Shown here piece by piece: positions 46,101 through 54,513 of a stretch of DNA of 64,000 nucleotides (positions within the stretch are counted from its first letter, which is position 1; every line of letters begins with the position of its first letter). The stretch comes from Companilactobacillus musae. Lineage in GTDB: Bacteria; Bacillota; Bacilli; Lactobacillales; Lactobacillaceae. The translations under genes and the position numbers were made by a program. Where the stretch lies: assembly GCF_003967595.1 (NCBI RefSeq), contig NZ_BIFW01000004.1, positions 124,001-188,000 on the forward strand. The letters run 5' to 3'. The notes beneath the pieces are model-generated. The model was not told the DNA's origin. It was given only the letters and a program-made list of their open reading frames with translations, and searched no databases.

Positions 46101-46460
46101 AGCATAGGTAGTACTGGCAGTGGCGGCGGCTAAGAAGGTTTCTGTTCCATCCGGATTAACAATATAATACTTTGTATCAGCGGTTAAAACGGGAGCAAAA
46201 GCATATTTACTATCAATGGGTTCATTGACGGAATATATGTCTAAATTCTTCAACGTAGGAGAATTATTATTATCTAATAACTGACCCCAAGAACCATTAC
46301 CATTAGAACCAGAAGAAAGTCCAGGATTTCTATCAGGTTCAACAACCGTATCGGGAGTGGGCAACAAAGAATCTGCCAAAACCTTTTGGTAATTTGAAAA
46401 AGAAAGAATTAGAAATATAAGAATAAGACCTAAAAAAGAAAAAAAACTTGATTTTTTCAT
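43175..46460 (-). pseudogene. Frameshifted WxL-like surface protein with DUF11-type repeats
   Basis: Two minus-strand frames make one protein of about 1,095 residues: 46460-46053 holds the signal peptide (MKKSSFFSFLGLILIFLILS, cleavage near VLADS) and an N-terminal segment ending AKIVHGSDWTG; from about 46080 the reading moves by one base into GPVTYRIANVGYYKGQSVDI and continues to 43175. It has several DUF11-type repeats (FKNVTESSRGDNKNRINDIL; FTNQIKKDSDPDDKF) and a C-terminal WxL-like domain ending YSGKMTWNAIDGIPNN. No homopolymer lies at the shift. It is read toward YitT. A GGGGGG-type site precedes the start. Probably exported but broken. Confidence 0.8.
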
Positions 46461-46604
46461 TAAAATGCCCCCCTTTTCTATATATATGGGGTATTATAGA
46501 ACAATTGTGTGCATATTTTCAACATTTTTAAAAAAACGACTGTTATTTGACATTTAATTTAGTCTTATCGTGGGGTAGCTTAAGGCTTGAGGTGTATAAC
46601 TAAT

Positions 46605-46925
46605 ATGGCTAAAAGTTACAATGATTTCATTAGACAAAAAAGATTAAGCAAGGGTTTAACAATTGAGCAACTTGCCGAACTTTCTCATGTTTCAAGATAT
46701 ACAATCTCAAGATTGGAATTAGGAGAATCAGGTAGTATATCCTTATCTAAATTAGAAAAGATTGTTCACGCCTTAGATATGGAAATAGGTGACATCTTTA
46801 AACATAGCGTTATTGACGATAAAACTGACAATTTCATTAAATTCATGAATACAATGAAGGAAAGAGATCGGCAATCATATATAGATTTATTCATGGAAAT
46901 AATTGGATTTGTTGATAGTAAATAA
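46605..46925 (+). CDS. Small XRE-family HTH regulator
   Basis: A 106-residue protein: HTH at about 3-62 (FIRQKRLSKGLTIEQLAELSHVSRYTISRLELGESGSISLSKLEKIVHALDMEIGDIF) plus a short helical tail. GAGGTG at 46589-46594 supports ATG 46605 over the TTG at 46587. It is divergent from the frameshifted WxL-like gene, with 144 bp between, which it might regulate. Target unknown. Confidence 0.85.
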   Translation: MAKSYNDFIRQKRLSKGLTIEQLAELSHVSRYTISRLELGESGSISLSKLEKIVHALDMEIGDIFKHSVIDDKTDNFIKFMNTMKERDRQSYIDLFMEIIGFVDSK

Positions 46926-46974
46926 AAAAAGCGGTCATACCAAGTAACTAAATACTTGATATAACTGCTTTTTT
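46924..46974. terminator. Bidirectional terminator
   Basis: AAAAAAGCGGTCATACCAAGTA / TACTTGATATAACTGCTTTTTT. Confidence 0.78.
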
Positions 46975-47626
46975 ATTTGAGATTTTGTTGTTCCTTATAA
47001 ACTATTTTATTATTAGAAATTTCAATCTTGATTGAAGCGTCTTGCGCCGAATCAACTTCCGCCAAATCCGATTCGTAAGTTAAAGTTTTAACACCATTTG
47101 TATCAGAATAGTCGTCCGGATCACCTAATACATTAATAACTCGATTATAACTATCTCCATCTTGTAATTTATTAAAATCTTCACTTGTTAATAGTTTCTT
47201 CCTATCTATATCCAATCCTTGGATTGATTTAGCGGTAGCCTTATTCTTCTCAAAAGTTATCTGAATAACTACCTCGCTATTATCATCCGTACCTTCCCAA
47301 TTCAAATTTAATAATTGATTGCTCTGATCAATTTGTTGAATTGAAGCCGGATTCCCTAACAATTGGATTACTTCATCCTTATTAAATCCATTCTTACCAG
47401 TTTTGATAGAATTATATCTGGCTATTAATGATGGATTATTTTTAATTTTCTTTTTGGCAACATCTTTGCTTTGACTAGCAGTTGCTTGATCAGCTTTACC
47501 TTGATAAAACGAATAGTTAGCAATATAAGTTGTTGCTGATACTACAATAAAAATGGAGAGAATGGTAATCCAAAACCAATTTGTTTTGTAAAAAGGTTTC
47601 TTTTCATTTTCGTCTGTCATTTTCAT
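46973..47626 (-). CDS. Membrane-anchored DUF3862-like protein
   Basis: A 217-residue protein with one N-terminal membrane segment (about 13-35), a Lys/Gln-rich linker and an extracytoplasmic domain containing two repeats of a BLIP/SmpA-like unit: RYNSIKTGKNGFNKDEVIQLLGNPASIQQ at about 69 and FNKLQDGDSYNRVINVLGDPDDYS at about 150. This pattern matches the DUF3862 lipoprotein family in lactobacilli, though no lipobox is present here. Function is unknown; similar folds often bind proteins. Confidence 0.75.
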   Translation of the reverse strand: MKMTDENEKKPFYKTNWFWITILSIFIVVSATTYIANYSFYQGKADQATASQSKDVAKKKIKNNPSLIARYNSIKTGKNGFNKDEVIQLLGNPASIQQIDQSNQLLNLNWEGTDDNSEVVIQITFEKNKATAKSIQGLDIDRKKLLTSEDFNKLQDGDSYNRVINVLGDPDDYSDTNGVKTLTYESDLAEVDSAQDASIKIEISNNKIVYKEQQNLK

Positions 47627-47717
47627 ACCTCCACTTACATAGTGTATTTTAACAAGGTTTTATGAAAGTAGCATCTTTAATGAATTAATGTTTTTAAGTA
47701 AATATAATCTATATGAT

Positions 47718-47746
47718 TTGCTTATTACGGAAAAATTAGATATTAT
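47718..47746 (+). promoter_or_regulatory. ssrA promoter
   Basis: -35 TTGCTT and -10 TATTAT separated by exactly 17 bp, about 18 bases before the tmRNA 5' end. Confidence 0.7.
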
Positions 47747-47764
47747 AAATAGGTGAACATCTTT

Positions 47765-48126
47765 GGGGGTGTTCTGGATTCGACATGTGTAGTAGCGTGC
47801 AGGCTGCACTTAGGGCCTTGCGTCCCTTTAAAACGCACAGTTTATTATAACTGCAAAAAATAATAATAACTACGCATTAGCTGCCTAAAAACAGTCTAAG
47901 CGTGATCCATTCTAATTTCGCCCAAGGGTTGGAAATGGGTCTCAAATTAATTGGGCTACGTTTAACTACGCATTCTGAATAGTTAAAAAGAGATTGTCGG
48001 AATAGCCATCGTGGTTAGCCGGGTTGTATGGCGTTCATGGTGGTAAAACTTTAAATGATACAACTATGAGTGTAGAGGCTTGCATAGCATTATGCTTGGA
48101 CAGGGGTTCAATTCCCCTCACCTCCA
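47765..48126 (+). ncRNA. ssrA: tmRNA
   Basis: Rescues stalled ribosomes. The 5' end GGGGGTG pairs with the 3' end CACCTCC plus discriminator A, forming a tRNA acceptor stem; CCA is not encoded. GTTCTGGATTCGACA at the 5' end and the T-arm GGGGTTCAATTCCCC at the 3' end are the conserved tRNA-like halves. The resume codon GCA at 47853 begins a tag AKNNNNYALAA ending TAA at 47886-47888; the final ALAA is the protease recognition end. The 3' end is an integration hotspot. Confidence 0.97.
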
Positions 48127-48140
48127 TTTTGCAGATTTGA

Positions 48141-48187
48141 ACCAGTTGTATTAAGGGTTAAAAGCCCTGGTATGACTGGTTTTTTTA
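48141..48187 (+). terminator. ssrA terminator
   Basis: ACCAGT..GTAT..AGGG / CCCT..GTAT..ACTGGT followed by TTTTTTT, shortly after the tmRNA 3' end. Confidence 0.75.
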
Positions 48188-48206
48188 TTTTTATGAATCA
48201 AATACA

Positions 48207-48248
48207 ACTTAGTCAAAAAATGATTTTACTTAGTCAAAACTTAGTCAA
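48207..48248. repeat. Three direct repeats resembling integrase arm sites
   Basis: ACTTAGTCAA occurs at 48207-48216, 48228-48237 and 48239-48248. Such short repeats beside an ssrA attachment end are typical of integrase arm-binding sites left by an integrated element. Confidence 0.6.
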
Positions 48249-48282
48249 TTTAAATAAAATAATATTACTGGTTGGGGCGATT

Positions 48283-49369
48283 GAGGCTGTGACATAAGTC
48301 TCAAAAAAATAAAAGCTGATGAATGAGATTTTTATTTCATTCATCAGCTTTTTCTGTATCATTATATAAAAAAAGAGAAGATGCCTCGCACGCATCTTCC
48401 CAAAATTTATCACTCCAAAAGGAGATCAAAAACCATGAATAATTATAACATAGACCAAATGACATTAAGTATTCCTTTAACCAAAAGAAAATCATCCAGC
48501 TAGATTTATAAACGATTTTGTCGAATCGCCTAATACCGAAGAAGTCTATTCTAGCGGGAGGCCGCGAGAATATGACTTACGTGCAATACTAAAATTGATA
48601 CTTTTTTCATTCTCTCGCAGTGTAATGACTAGCAGAAAGATTGAAAAATTTGCTGAAAAAAATATCGTTGCTAGATGGTTTACACAATATCAAGGTCCCT
48701 CATATAGAACCATATGTAGATTTAGGATTTCAGATGAGATTGAAACTTTACTTGATGATAGCTATAAGAAATACGTTATTCCCTACTCTACTATGCTCAA
48801 AGAGAATTCAAAGAAATGGAAAACAGATGAAAAGAAGGTAATGAATTGGAATTACTACGAAGACGATGATTATTATATAAATCCTCAAGGTGTCCGTTTT
48901 AGTTTTAATGCATATCGAATAAGAACTGATAAATATGGATTTAAACGTTACTTTAAAAAATATATTTCCGAGATATTTGATGATGATCATAATAGGATTC
49001 CTCAGGCGTTCACGCCTGGTGGGAATCGTAAAAGAATATACATCAATCCTTCATTGGAATATTTTAAAGCTGGCATGAGAAGTAAACTTTCGATTCCCCA
49101 ATATGCTGATATTTATGCACGTAGAAAAAATGACGTGGAACCAGTCTTCGGAAATATGAAGACTTGTTTAGGTTTCAAAAGATTCCATGTTAAAGGATTG
49201 AATAAAGTTAAAAAGGAAATGATGATCGTAGTAATGGCATTGAATATCAGGAAACTGGTATCAATGTCATTTTTTATTTGTATTTTTAGAGAACAAAAAA
49301 GTTCGATGTGGAATTTTTTCAAATTCACGTCGAACTTTTAAGATAAAGGGACTGTTTTGTCACAGCCTC
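48283..49369 (+). mobile_element. IS1182-family element, internally deleted
   Basis: Left end GAGGCTGTGACA at 48283 matches the inverted right end TGTCACAGCCTC at 49358-49369. The 1,087 bp between them are well short of a full element (about 1.6-1.9 kb from memory). A strong hairpin AAAAGCTGATGAATGA / TCATTCATCAGCTTTT at 48307-48356 is the usual protection against incoming transcription. It contains the remnant transposase below. Confidence 0.85.
48435..49341 (+). pseudogene. IS1182-family transposase remnant
   Basis: The frame opens at ATG 48435 (MNNYNIDQMTLSIPLTKRKSS) and soon stops; a second frame carries FINDFVESPNTEEVYSSGRP and KLILFSFSRSVMTSRKIEKFAEKNIVARWF, and finally PQYADIYARRKNDVEPVFGNMK with FKRFHVKGLNKVKKEMMIVVMALNIRKL. 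These are the N- and C-terminal parts of IS1182 transposases; about 250 residues from the middle, with catalytic DDE residues, are gone. No activity expected. Confidence 0.85.
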
Positions 49370-49502
49370 TTTCCTACGATTAATCAAATAAGTATATAGA
49401 AAATGAGAGTGTTCTAAACAGTACTTCATAATTAATTATTTAAAATTATGAAGGTAAGAGTTAGTATTTGAATTGGAAATGGTTGAGCATCTCTATGAAC
49501 AA

Positions 49503-50621
49503 TCAGTTCATATTCAAATAAACGTATTTATGCTTATTTTTAATTAGAGAATATAAGCATTTGAGTGTCTTGTTCATGCAAGCCACTACTGCAACCTTGT
49601 CCCTTTTAGGGACCGGTTGCTTTTTTAATTTATAATAATCCACTATATGGTTAGGTGCAGAAGCTTGTTGTTTTATCATATTACATACAGCCAAAAATAG
49701 AATTCCTTGCGCCATTGGATTTCCACGTTTGTTTATATGATTTCCTCTGATATATTGTCCTGATTGATACATGATTAGATCAATAAGTTGTGCGGCTGTC
49801 ATTTCACCGATGCCAGGCATCGAAGAAATGATTTCTAGTTCGGGTAAACTTTTAGCAAATTGAATTATCTGCCTATTCAATTTCTCTTTCTCAATCGTTA
49901 TATCTATCAAATGACGCGAATAATATTTCACCTCTTGTGCTTGAACATCATTTACTCTTGTTTCTAGACAACTATTTTGGGCAAACCTAATCAGCTTTTC
50001 AGCGTATTTTAAGGCCTTCTCTTTTGAAATGTGTTTATCTGTTTCATTGATCAATATATTTTTTAATTTAGTTCTAGATATGCCTGTAATTAAATCTGGA
50101 TGCGGAAAAAGATTAACTATATTTAAAGCTAACTTTGAGGTTCTACTGGCAAAAAGTTTTTCTATCTCTGGAAATGTTTGTTGTAATTCAGTATGTAAAT
50201 AAACCTGATTCAACTTGCGAGAATCTTCGATTCTCTCGTAGAACCTATTTAATTCTCTAATTTTTGAATATATAGGATTCTGACATGTCATCAATCTATA
50301 TTGATTCTCATAAGCACTGATGGCGATTTTATGAGCATCATCAGTGTCAATCTTTACACGGCCGTAAATTCTCTGTTTTAAGATGTAATTCAAGAGGATT
50401 TAATAAGGCATAAGGTATTTTATTATCTCTACAATATCTTTCCATGGGACGTGAATATATTCCAGTGGCTTCAAAATAAAAAGTTGGATTATTGGCACAT
50501 TTTGCCGTTGCATCAAGTCTGCCAAAACCCATTTTATTATGTTTAAAATCGAACTCGGTAACACGTAAAAGACACAGTAACTATGCCCTTTAGAAACATC
50601 TAAAGCAATTATATCTGACAT
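49503..50621 (-). pseudogene. IS110-family transposase, two frameshifts
   Basis: Reads MSDIIALDVSKGHSYCVFYV from ATG 50621 (AAAGGA upstream), shifts frame near 50540 into FYFEATGIYSRPMERYCRDNKIPYALLNP, and again near 50355 into VKIDTDDAHKIAISAYENQ to the end at 49503. The N-terminal DEDD catalytic Asp (ALDVS), EATG(I)Y and the C-terminal LPELEIISSMPGIGEMTAAQLI and KRGNPMAQG motifs are those of IS110/IS1111 recombinases. It is broken unless the shifts are errors. Confidence 0.85.
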
Positions 50622-50654
50622 AATTTTCCTTTCTAAAGCTATCCGTATCAACAT

Positions 50655-51482
50655 TTAGAATCTCATTTCCTATACACGGAATCCCACAACCTAAAATCTG
50701 AGAAGAAAAATGAAGATAACGGAGACCATTTTTAATTACGGACACAAAGTCCCTGAGACTATGTACGATCTTTGTCTTCAGTGTACAAAAAAGTTCTAAG
50801 CAAAGAATTTAATCTTTACTTAGAACTAATCTTAGGTTGTTTTCTTTATGTCGTTACAATTAGAAATATGGCCAAAAATACACGACAAAAAGATATGCGC
50901 AAAATTACGCACACCCCTTGTTATTGTCTTAATTGATTAGTGAATAGGTGTACTCCCTATAATAAAAATGCTATGTACTCAAAGTGCACAGCATAAAACA
51001 AGGAGAGAAAAACATCTCTCCAAAATTGGGTAGATCTTTTTTACTGCCTAGGTTCAATTTAGTAACCTCAAAACGTAAAACTTAATTCCAGTATTTTATT
51101 CCATCATTTTCCAACATTTAATCTTCATTTGAGTTTTTATGCTTGCACAACTTTCAGCTAGCCTTTATATATGCCCTAACGTCTCTTAACATTCTTTAGT
51201 GCGCTCTCTTAACACTTTGGTACGTAATAACATTCAATAATATATCCAATAGAAGCGTTGCTAATCAAAGTGAGAGTTATTTACAAGTGTACATTAAGTA
51301 CGGTTGTAATAAAAAGTTAAGCTAATTATAAGCACATAAATCATATATATTTTTAAAGCTATCAGCAAAGTATAATAAGGCTTTATTTTTTATACACGCT
51401 GTACTGCGTATGCTTATATCCTACCAATTTCATAGTTAAATCATTACTGTTATCAAGTATATAGAGATTCTTTAAAATCTCT
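50655..51482. other. Long noncoding gap upstream of the IS110-like gene
   Basis: No gene found. A 36-bp hairpin AGTTCTAAG..AAAGA / TCTTT..CTTAGAACT at 50792-50827 may belong to the noncoding end of the IS110-like element, the place where bridge RNAs lie in active relatives. A second hairpin ATGCTGTGCACT / AGTACATAGCATTTTT (minus strand) at 50967-50998 resembles a terminator. The rest shows nothing I can support. Confidence 0.45.
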
Positions 51483-51719
51483 TTATATATTTTTGGAGCT
51501 TTTGTTAATACAGTTGTACGTCTTGATTACATAGTCTTTGGCTTGCTGTAATGTCATGACATTTACATCATTAGCATTTGTACACACATCTACAATCACA
51601 TTTTCAAAAGAGGGATGTTCTAGGTCTGTTAATAAAATGTGTGATCTAGCTTTTAATCTAGTAAAGTCTACTTTAAAATAATTTTTAACATTCTTTATGG
51701 CTTTGTTTTCGTCTATCAA
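51483..51719 (-). CDS. ArpU-like phage regulator, likely relic
   Basis: A 78-residue protein read from TTG 51719 (after GAGGTT): MIDENKAIKNVKNYF...SHILLTDLEHPSFENVIVDV resembles the N-terminal half of ArpU-family late-gene regulators of phages of lactobacilli. These are usually longer (about 130 residues), so it is probably truncated. It suggests that a prophage once occupied the island. Low confidence in the family. Confidence 0.5.
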   Translation of the reverse strand: MIDENKAIKNVKNYFKVDFTRLKARSHILLTDLEHPSFENVIVDVCTNANDVNVMTLQQAKDYVIKTYNCINKSSKNI

Positions 51720-51793
51720 TTAATGAACAACCTCACTCATGATATATAATTAACTTGTTGGAAACGATTAATAGCTGCTCATGCTACACATTT

Positions 51794-51822
51794 TATGTGT
51801 GGTTTTTTTATACCAGAAAATA
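51794..51822 (+). terminator. Terminator-like hairpin
   Basis: CTACACAT / ATGTGTGG followed by TTTTTTT on the plus strand. Its source gene is not evident. Confidence 0.55.
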
Positions 51823-51860
51823 AAAAGTACCATTCTTAATGAACAGCACTTTAAATAATA

Positions 51861-52226
51861 TTATTTAATAAAGATTCCCTTAGCTTTTAAATTATCGACA
51901 CACTCTTTTAAATACGTACTATTATGTTCTGGATATAAAGGATATGTACTAGGTATTTCTTCTAGTTTATTGTATGGTTCACAATGTTCACCTCTATAAT
52001 TTGGATCAAACCATTCTTTGCTTGGCTTATATCCCCGTTTAATCATTTCATTCATGACTAACAGATGAAATTGATACAATTTATAGGGAGAATATTTAAA
52101 AGCATAATCTACAGTAGAATGTTTTTTGCCCCAACCGTTACCCCTAAGTGCTGCAACCTCTCTGTGTTGTCCTAATAATTGTTGCCTAGGCAATTTAGAA
52201 ATCAAGTCTTCATGCCATAATCTCAT
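51861..52226 (-). CDS. Pyrimidine-dimer DNA glycosylase-like protein (Pyr_excise/TIGR02328)
   Basis: A 121-residue protein, start MRLWHEDLISKLPRQQLLGQHREVAALRGNGWGKKHSTVDYAF. The N-terminal LISKLPRQQLLGQHREVAALRGNG is the hallmark of the family related to T4 endonuclease V; activity on UV-induced dimers is known for some members and assumed here. AGGAGA precedes ATG 52226. It starts four bases after the stop of the DUF1722 gene, so the two form one operon. DNA repair is the likely role. Confidence 0.78.
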   Translation of the reverse strand: MRLWHEDLISKLPRQQLLGQHREVAALRGNGWGKKHSTVDYAFKYSPYKLYQFHLLVMNEMIKRGYKPSKEWFDPNYRGEHCEPYNKLEEIPSTYPLYPEHNSTYLKECVDNLKAKGIFIK

Positions 52227-52230
52227 ATTA

Positions 52231-52620
52231 TTATTCTCCTATTTCTTTTATTATTCTTGATTGCATAAGATACTTTATCTGATATTTATAAGTCAATCCT
52301 TTTAAAAAAGTACCCAACTGGTCATTTTCAGGTTCTAAAGATGTAATTAAGTTAATATATTCTTTTCTTTCAGAATCGGTGCATATCTTTTTAAAGTATC
52401 CCCAAATATGCTGATAGGTATTTGTTAATGTTTTCTTTGTAGGTTTAATATTTTCTAGGGATTTTATAATGCTTTCAAATTCTGCACTCTTAGTTTCAGA
52501 CCAATCATTATTCTTAGCCATTAAGCGGACTGTTTCATAGCTTTTTTGGGATTTTGACATTACCCAATATTTGTTATAAGACCATTGTTTTTGCCAATTA
52601 AAAATTACCATCACCTTCAA
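52231..52620 (-). CDS. DUF1722 (YbgA-like) protein
   Basis: A 129-residue protein with the motif WSYNKYWVMSKSQKSYE, then KPTKKTLTNTYQHIWGYFKKICTDSERKEY and EPENDQLGTFLKGLTYKYQIKYLMQSR, typical of YbgA/DUF1722. In many bacteria this domain is linked to DNA repair (next to photolyase genes). The start is uncertain: TTG 52620 gives the longest frame; an ATG at 52611 has GAAGGTG immediately before it, too close to serve. It is co-transcribed with the glycosylase-like gene. Confidence 0.8.
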   Translation of the reverse strand: MKVMVIFNWQKQWSYNKYWVMSKSQKSYETVRLMAKNNDWSETKSAEFESIIKSLENIKPTKKTLTNTYQHIWGYFKKICTDSERKEYINLITSLEPENDQLGTFLKGLTYKYQIKYLMQSRIIKEIGE

Positions 52621-53040
52621 ATCATTATAGTTATGCCTAATACGACAGCGTTAAATCATTAGGTATATTGAATAGTTTAATATTTTATGAATTAAAATCA
52701 TATAAAATAAAATTATGAATTTTTTCCTAATTTAATTGTTTTCTACCAAAAGTGATAGAATGAATACTTTGCTTAATTGGAATTATTCACAAGGATGTTA
52801 ATAATTATCATTGATTCATTTGTATAAATTTATACCAAACCTAACTTGATATAATTGACTTGTTGATTCTTAAATCCTTTATCTGTTCATATTATGGGTG
52901 TCTTTGTGTTGCTTGGTTCATACCAACATTTCTCAATAATTAGAGATGCTTATTTACCAATATTTTAGGGTGCAACCTTTTTTTATATTAACTTGCTAAA
53001 TATGAATACACAAATACTACTTTTTACAATATTCAATGAT
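52621..53040. other. AT-rich gap, no gene seen
   Basis: No supported ORF or RNA. It probably includes the promoter of the DUF1722 operon. Confidence 0.45.
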
Positions 53041-53047
53041 TCACATC

Positions 53048-53088
53048 AAAAAAGCCATTTATTAAGATTACAATAAATGACTTTCATT
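53048..53088 (-). terminator. Terminator, minus strand, in the toxin locus
   Basis: On the minus strand GTCATTTATT / AATAAATGGC followed by TTTTTT. It could end an antisense RNA that crosses the toxin gene. Confidence 0.5.
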
Positions 53089-53210
53089 GATCTACTTGAT
53101 ATTAGATAATATTAATTATAACAAGTTAATGGCGGTGGCTAACTTCATGATACTGTGAGGTGATGCCTTATAAGATTAATTAAATGGCTTTACCTCTCGA
53201 AAGGATAACC

Positions 53211-53294
53211 ATGAGTGTTTTTCAGGCTCTAACGTTAATGATTTCTTTTGCAACGTTAGTAGTTCTAATACTCGAATTTAATCGAAAAAAATAA
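53211..53294 (+). CDS. Holin-like type I toxin, 27 residues
   Basis: ATG 53211 to TAA 53294 encodes a 27-residue peptide starting MSVFQALTLMISF, one membrane segment followed by a polar end with EFNRKK. This pattern (MSVxQALxLMI) is the putative holin-like toxin family (Hol_Tox, related to type I toxins TxpA/BsrG). AAAGGA lies a few bases before the start. An inverted repeat with both A- and T-runs follows at once. An antisense RNA antitoxin is expected but not proven. Confidence 0.85.
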   Translation: MSVFQALTLMISFATLVVLILEFNRKK

Positions 53295-53325
53295 CCGTCT
53301 AAACTTTAGCGGGTTTACGGTTATT
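53287..53325. terminator. Bidirectional terminator after the toxin ORF
   Basis: AAATAACCGT and ACGGTTATTT arms, with inner AAAC/GTTT. It is the kind of shared terminator used in type I toxin/antisense loci. Confidence 0.7.
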
Positions 53326-53378
53326 TGATTAACTATTAAGATTTAAAAAGTAGCTACCGTCTTAAACGGGCTATCTGA

Positions 53379-53407
53379 GGGGTGTTCCAGCATCCCTCTT
53401 TTTTGTA
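53379..53407 (+). terminator. Second terminator after the toxin locus
   Basis: GAGGGGTGT / ATCCCTC with loop, followed by TTTTTT. Confidence 0.65.
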
Positions 53408-53502
53408 CACTTATATTATAACAGGTTATTTTTAATTAGGCACATTCCTATTTTTAACATATCAAAAACAATGAATCAATTATTTAGTACCTTAATTTTT
53501 TG

Positions 53503-53646
53503 TTATAGAAATTCTTCTTCTGTTAGAACTCCACCATCTAATAATTGTTTTAGTTTTAACAACTCATCTACTGTAGTTGAAACTGGTTGCTTATCAGATG
53601 ACTTGTTAAAAATAATTTTTCCAATATTTTCTTTCAATTCAACCAT
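53503..53646 (-). CDS. SHOCT-domain mini-protein, likely remnant
   Basis: A 47-residue frame from ATG 53646 to TAA 53503: MVELKENIGKIIF, then VDELLKLKQLLDGGVLTEEEF at the end, which is the SHOCT short C-terminal domain (leucines and TEEEF). SHOCT normally closes a longer protein, so this may be the tail of a broken gene. A 23-residue frame (53667-53738, starting MNELLKNKNPSIQL) precedes it. It has no clear ribosome site of its own. Confidence 0.45.
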   Translation of the reverse strand: MVELKENIGKIIFNKSSDKQPVSTTVDELLKLKQLLDGGVLTEEEFL

Positions 53647-53815
53647 ATCATCATAGTATTCTCATCTTAAGCAGCATTGAATACACCCAATTTTTTAAGT
53701 TGAATTGATGGATTTTTATTTTTCAATAATTCGTTCATTTTAAATATCTCTTATCATCTTTTATAGATACAATATAAACACTAACTTTAAACTATAACAT
53801 CGAAGGGAATAAGTT

Positions 53816-54508
53816 TTGAAAAAAATAGTCTTACTAACAATTTTTACCCTATCTTTTCTATTCACCATCTCCACTACACCTGTTTCGGCACGTGCTGGTG
53901 GCAGTATGGGCAGTGGTTCCACTACTAGTAGCAGTTCCTCCACTAATGATAATGACAACAATTATCGTGGTTACCGCAATTACAATAGTTATGGATACAA
54001 CCGCCTGTCTCTAATAGATTTCATCTTCATGGGTTTTGTTGGTTTTTCTTTCTTCAAAACTATTAAACGTCGACGTCAAAATAATTTCACAGTTCCAAAA
54101 ACATATGACGAACTGCATCCGAAATTAAAAACTGCTTTTGAACCCTTTTTTTATAAGGTAGAAGATGCTTGGACCAAAAATGATTTGGAAACTTTAAATT
54201 CATTAATGTCTCCGCATTACTACTTTAAACAAAAGAGAATTATCAATAGCTATATCCGTAATCATAAAACCGATCACTTAGATAGTCTAGTTATTGTTGA
54301 TCTCCAACAAGCAATTACTAATATTGATGAAAAAATTCAAGTCATTGTAACTGCACAAGCCCGTGATTATTTTCAGTATGACAATAAATCTGCTGAATAC
54401 AATCAACAAATTCAAGAAGACACTAACATTGAACGTTTCACAGAAATCTGGACTTTAACTTGGAAAGATGACGACTTGCAACTTTGTGATATTAAGCCAA
54501 TTTCATAA
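53816..54508 (+). CDS. Tim44-like domain protein, secreted or membrane anchored
   Basis: A 230-residue protein starting at TTG 53816 (AAGGGAA upstream). The signal peptide ends near VSARAGG; a Gly/Ser-rich GGSMGSGSTTSSSSS stretch follows, then a hydrophobic SLIDFIFMGFVGFSFF segment, and a C-terminal Tim44/MBA1-like domain (DELHPKLKTAFEPFFYKVEDAWTKNDLETLNSLMSPHYYFKQKRI...). In other lactobacilli such proteins are of unknown function. Monocistronic. Confidence 0.8.
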   Translation: MKKIVLLTIFTLSFLFTISTTPVSARAGGSMGSGSTTSSSSSTNDNDNNYRGYRNYNSYGYNRLSLIDFIFMGFVGFSFFKTIKRRRQNNFTVPKTYDELHPKLKTAFEPFFYKVEDAWTKNDLETLNSLMSPHYYFKQKRIINSYIRNHKTDHLDSLVIVDLQQAITNIDEKIQVIVTAQARDYFQYDNKSAEYNQQIQEDTNIERFTEIWTLTWKDDDLQLCDIKPIS

Positions 54509-54513
54509 TTTTC

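Noticed and set aside
46050-46105. Programmed ribosomal frameshift in the surface protein gene
   Set aside because: No slippery heptamer or downstream pseudoknot is evident; mutation or error is simpler.
47853-47888. Short ORF as an independent gene
   Set aside because: It is the tag reading frame of tmRNA.
53471-53656. Plus-strand 61-residue ORF
   Set aside because: It is Ser/Asn-rich by chance and overlaps the SHOCT frame on the other strand, which has a recognisable motif.
47765-53760. Complete prophage
   Set aside because: No integrase, capsid, tail or lysis genes are present; only one ArpU-like relic and IS remnants remain.
53400-53800. Second attachment site copy of the tmRNA 3' end at the island's right edge
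   Set aside because: I looked for the GGGGTTCAATTCCCC / CACCTCCA sequence and did not see it within the window.
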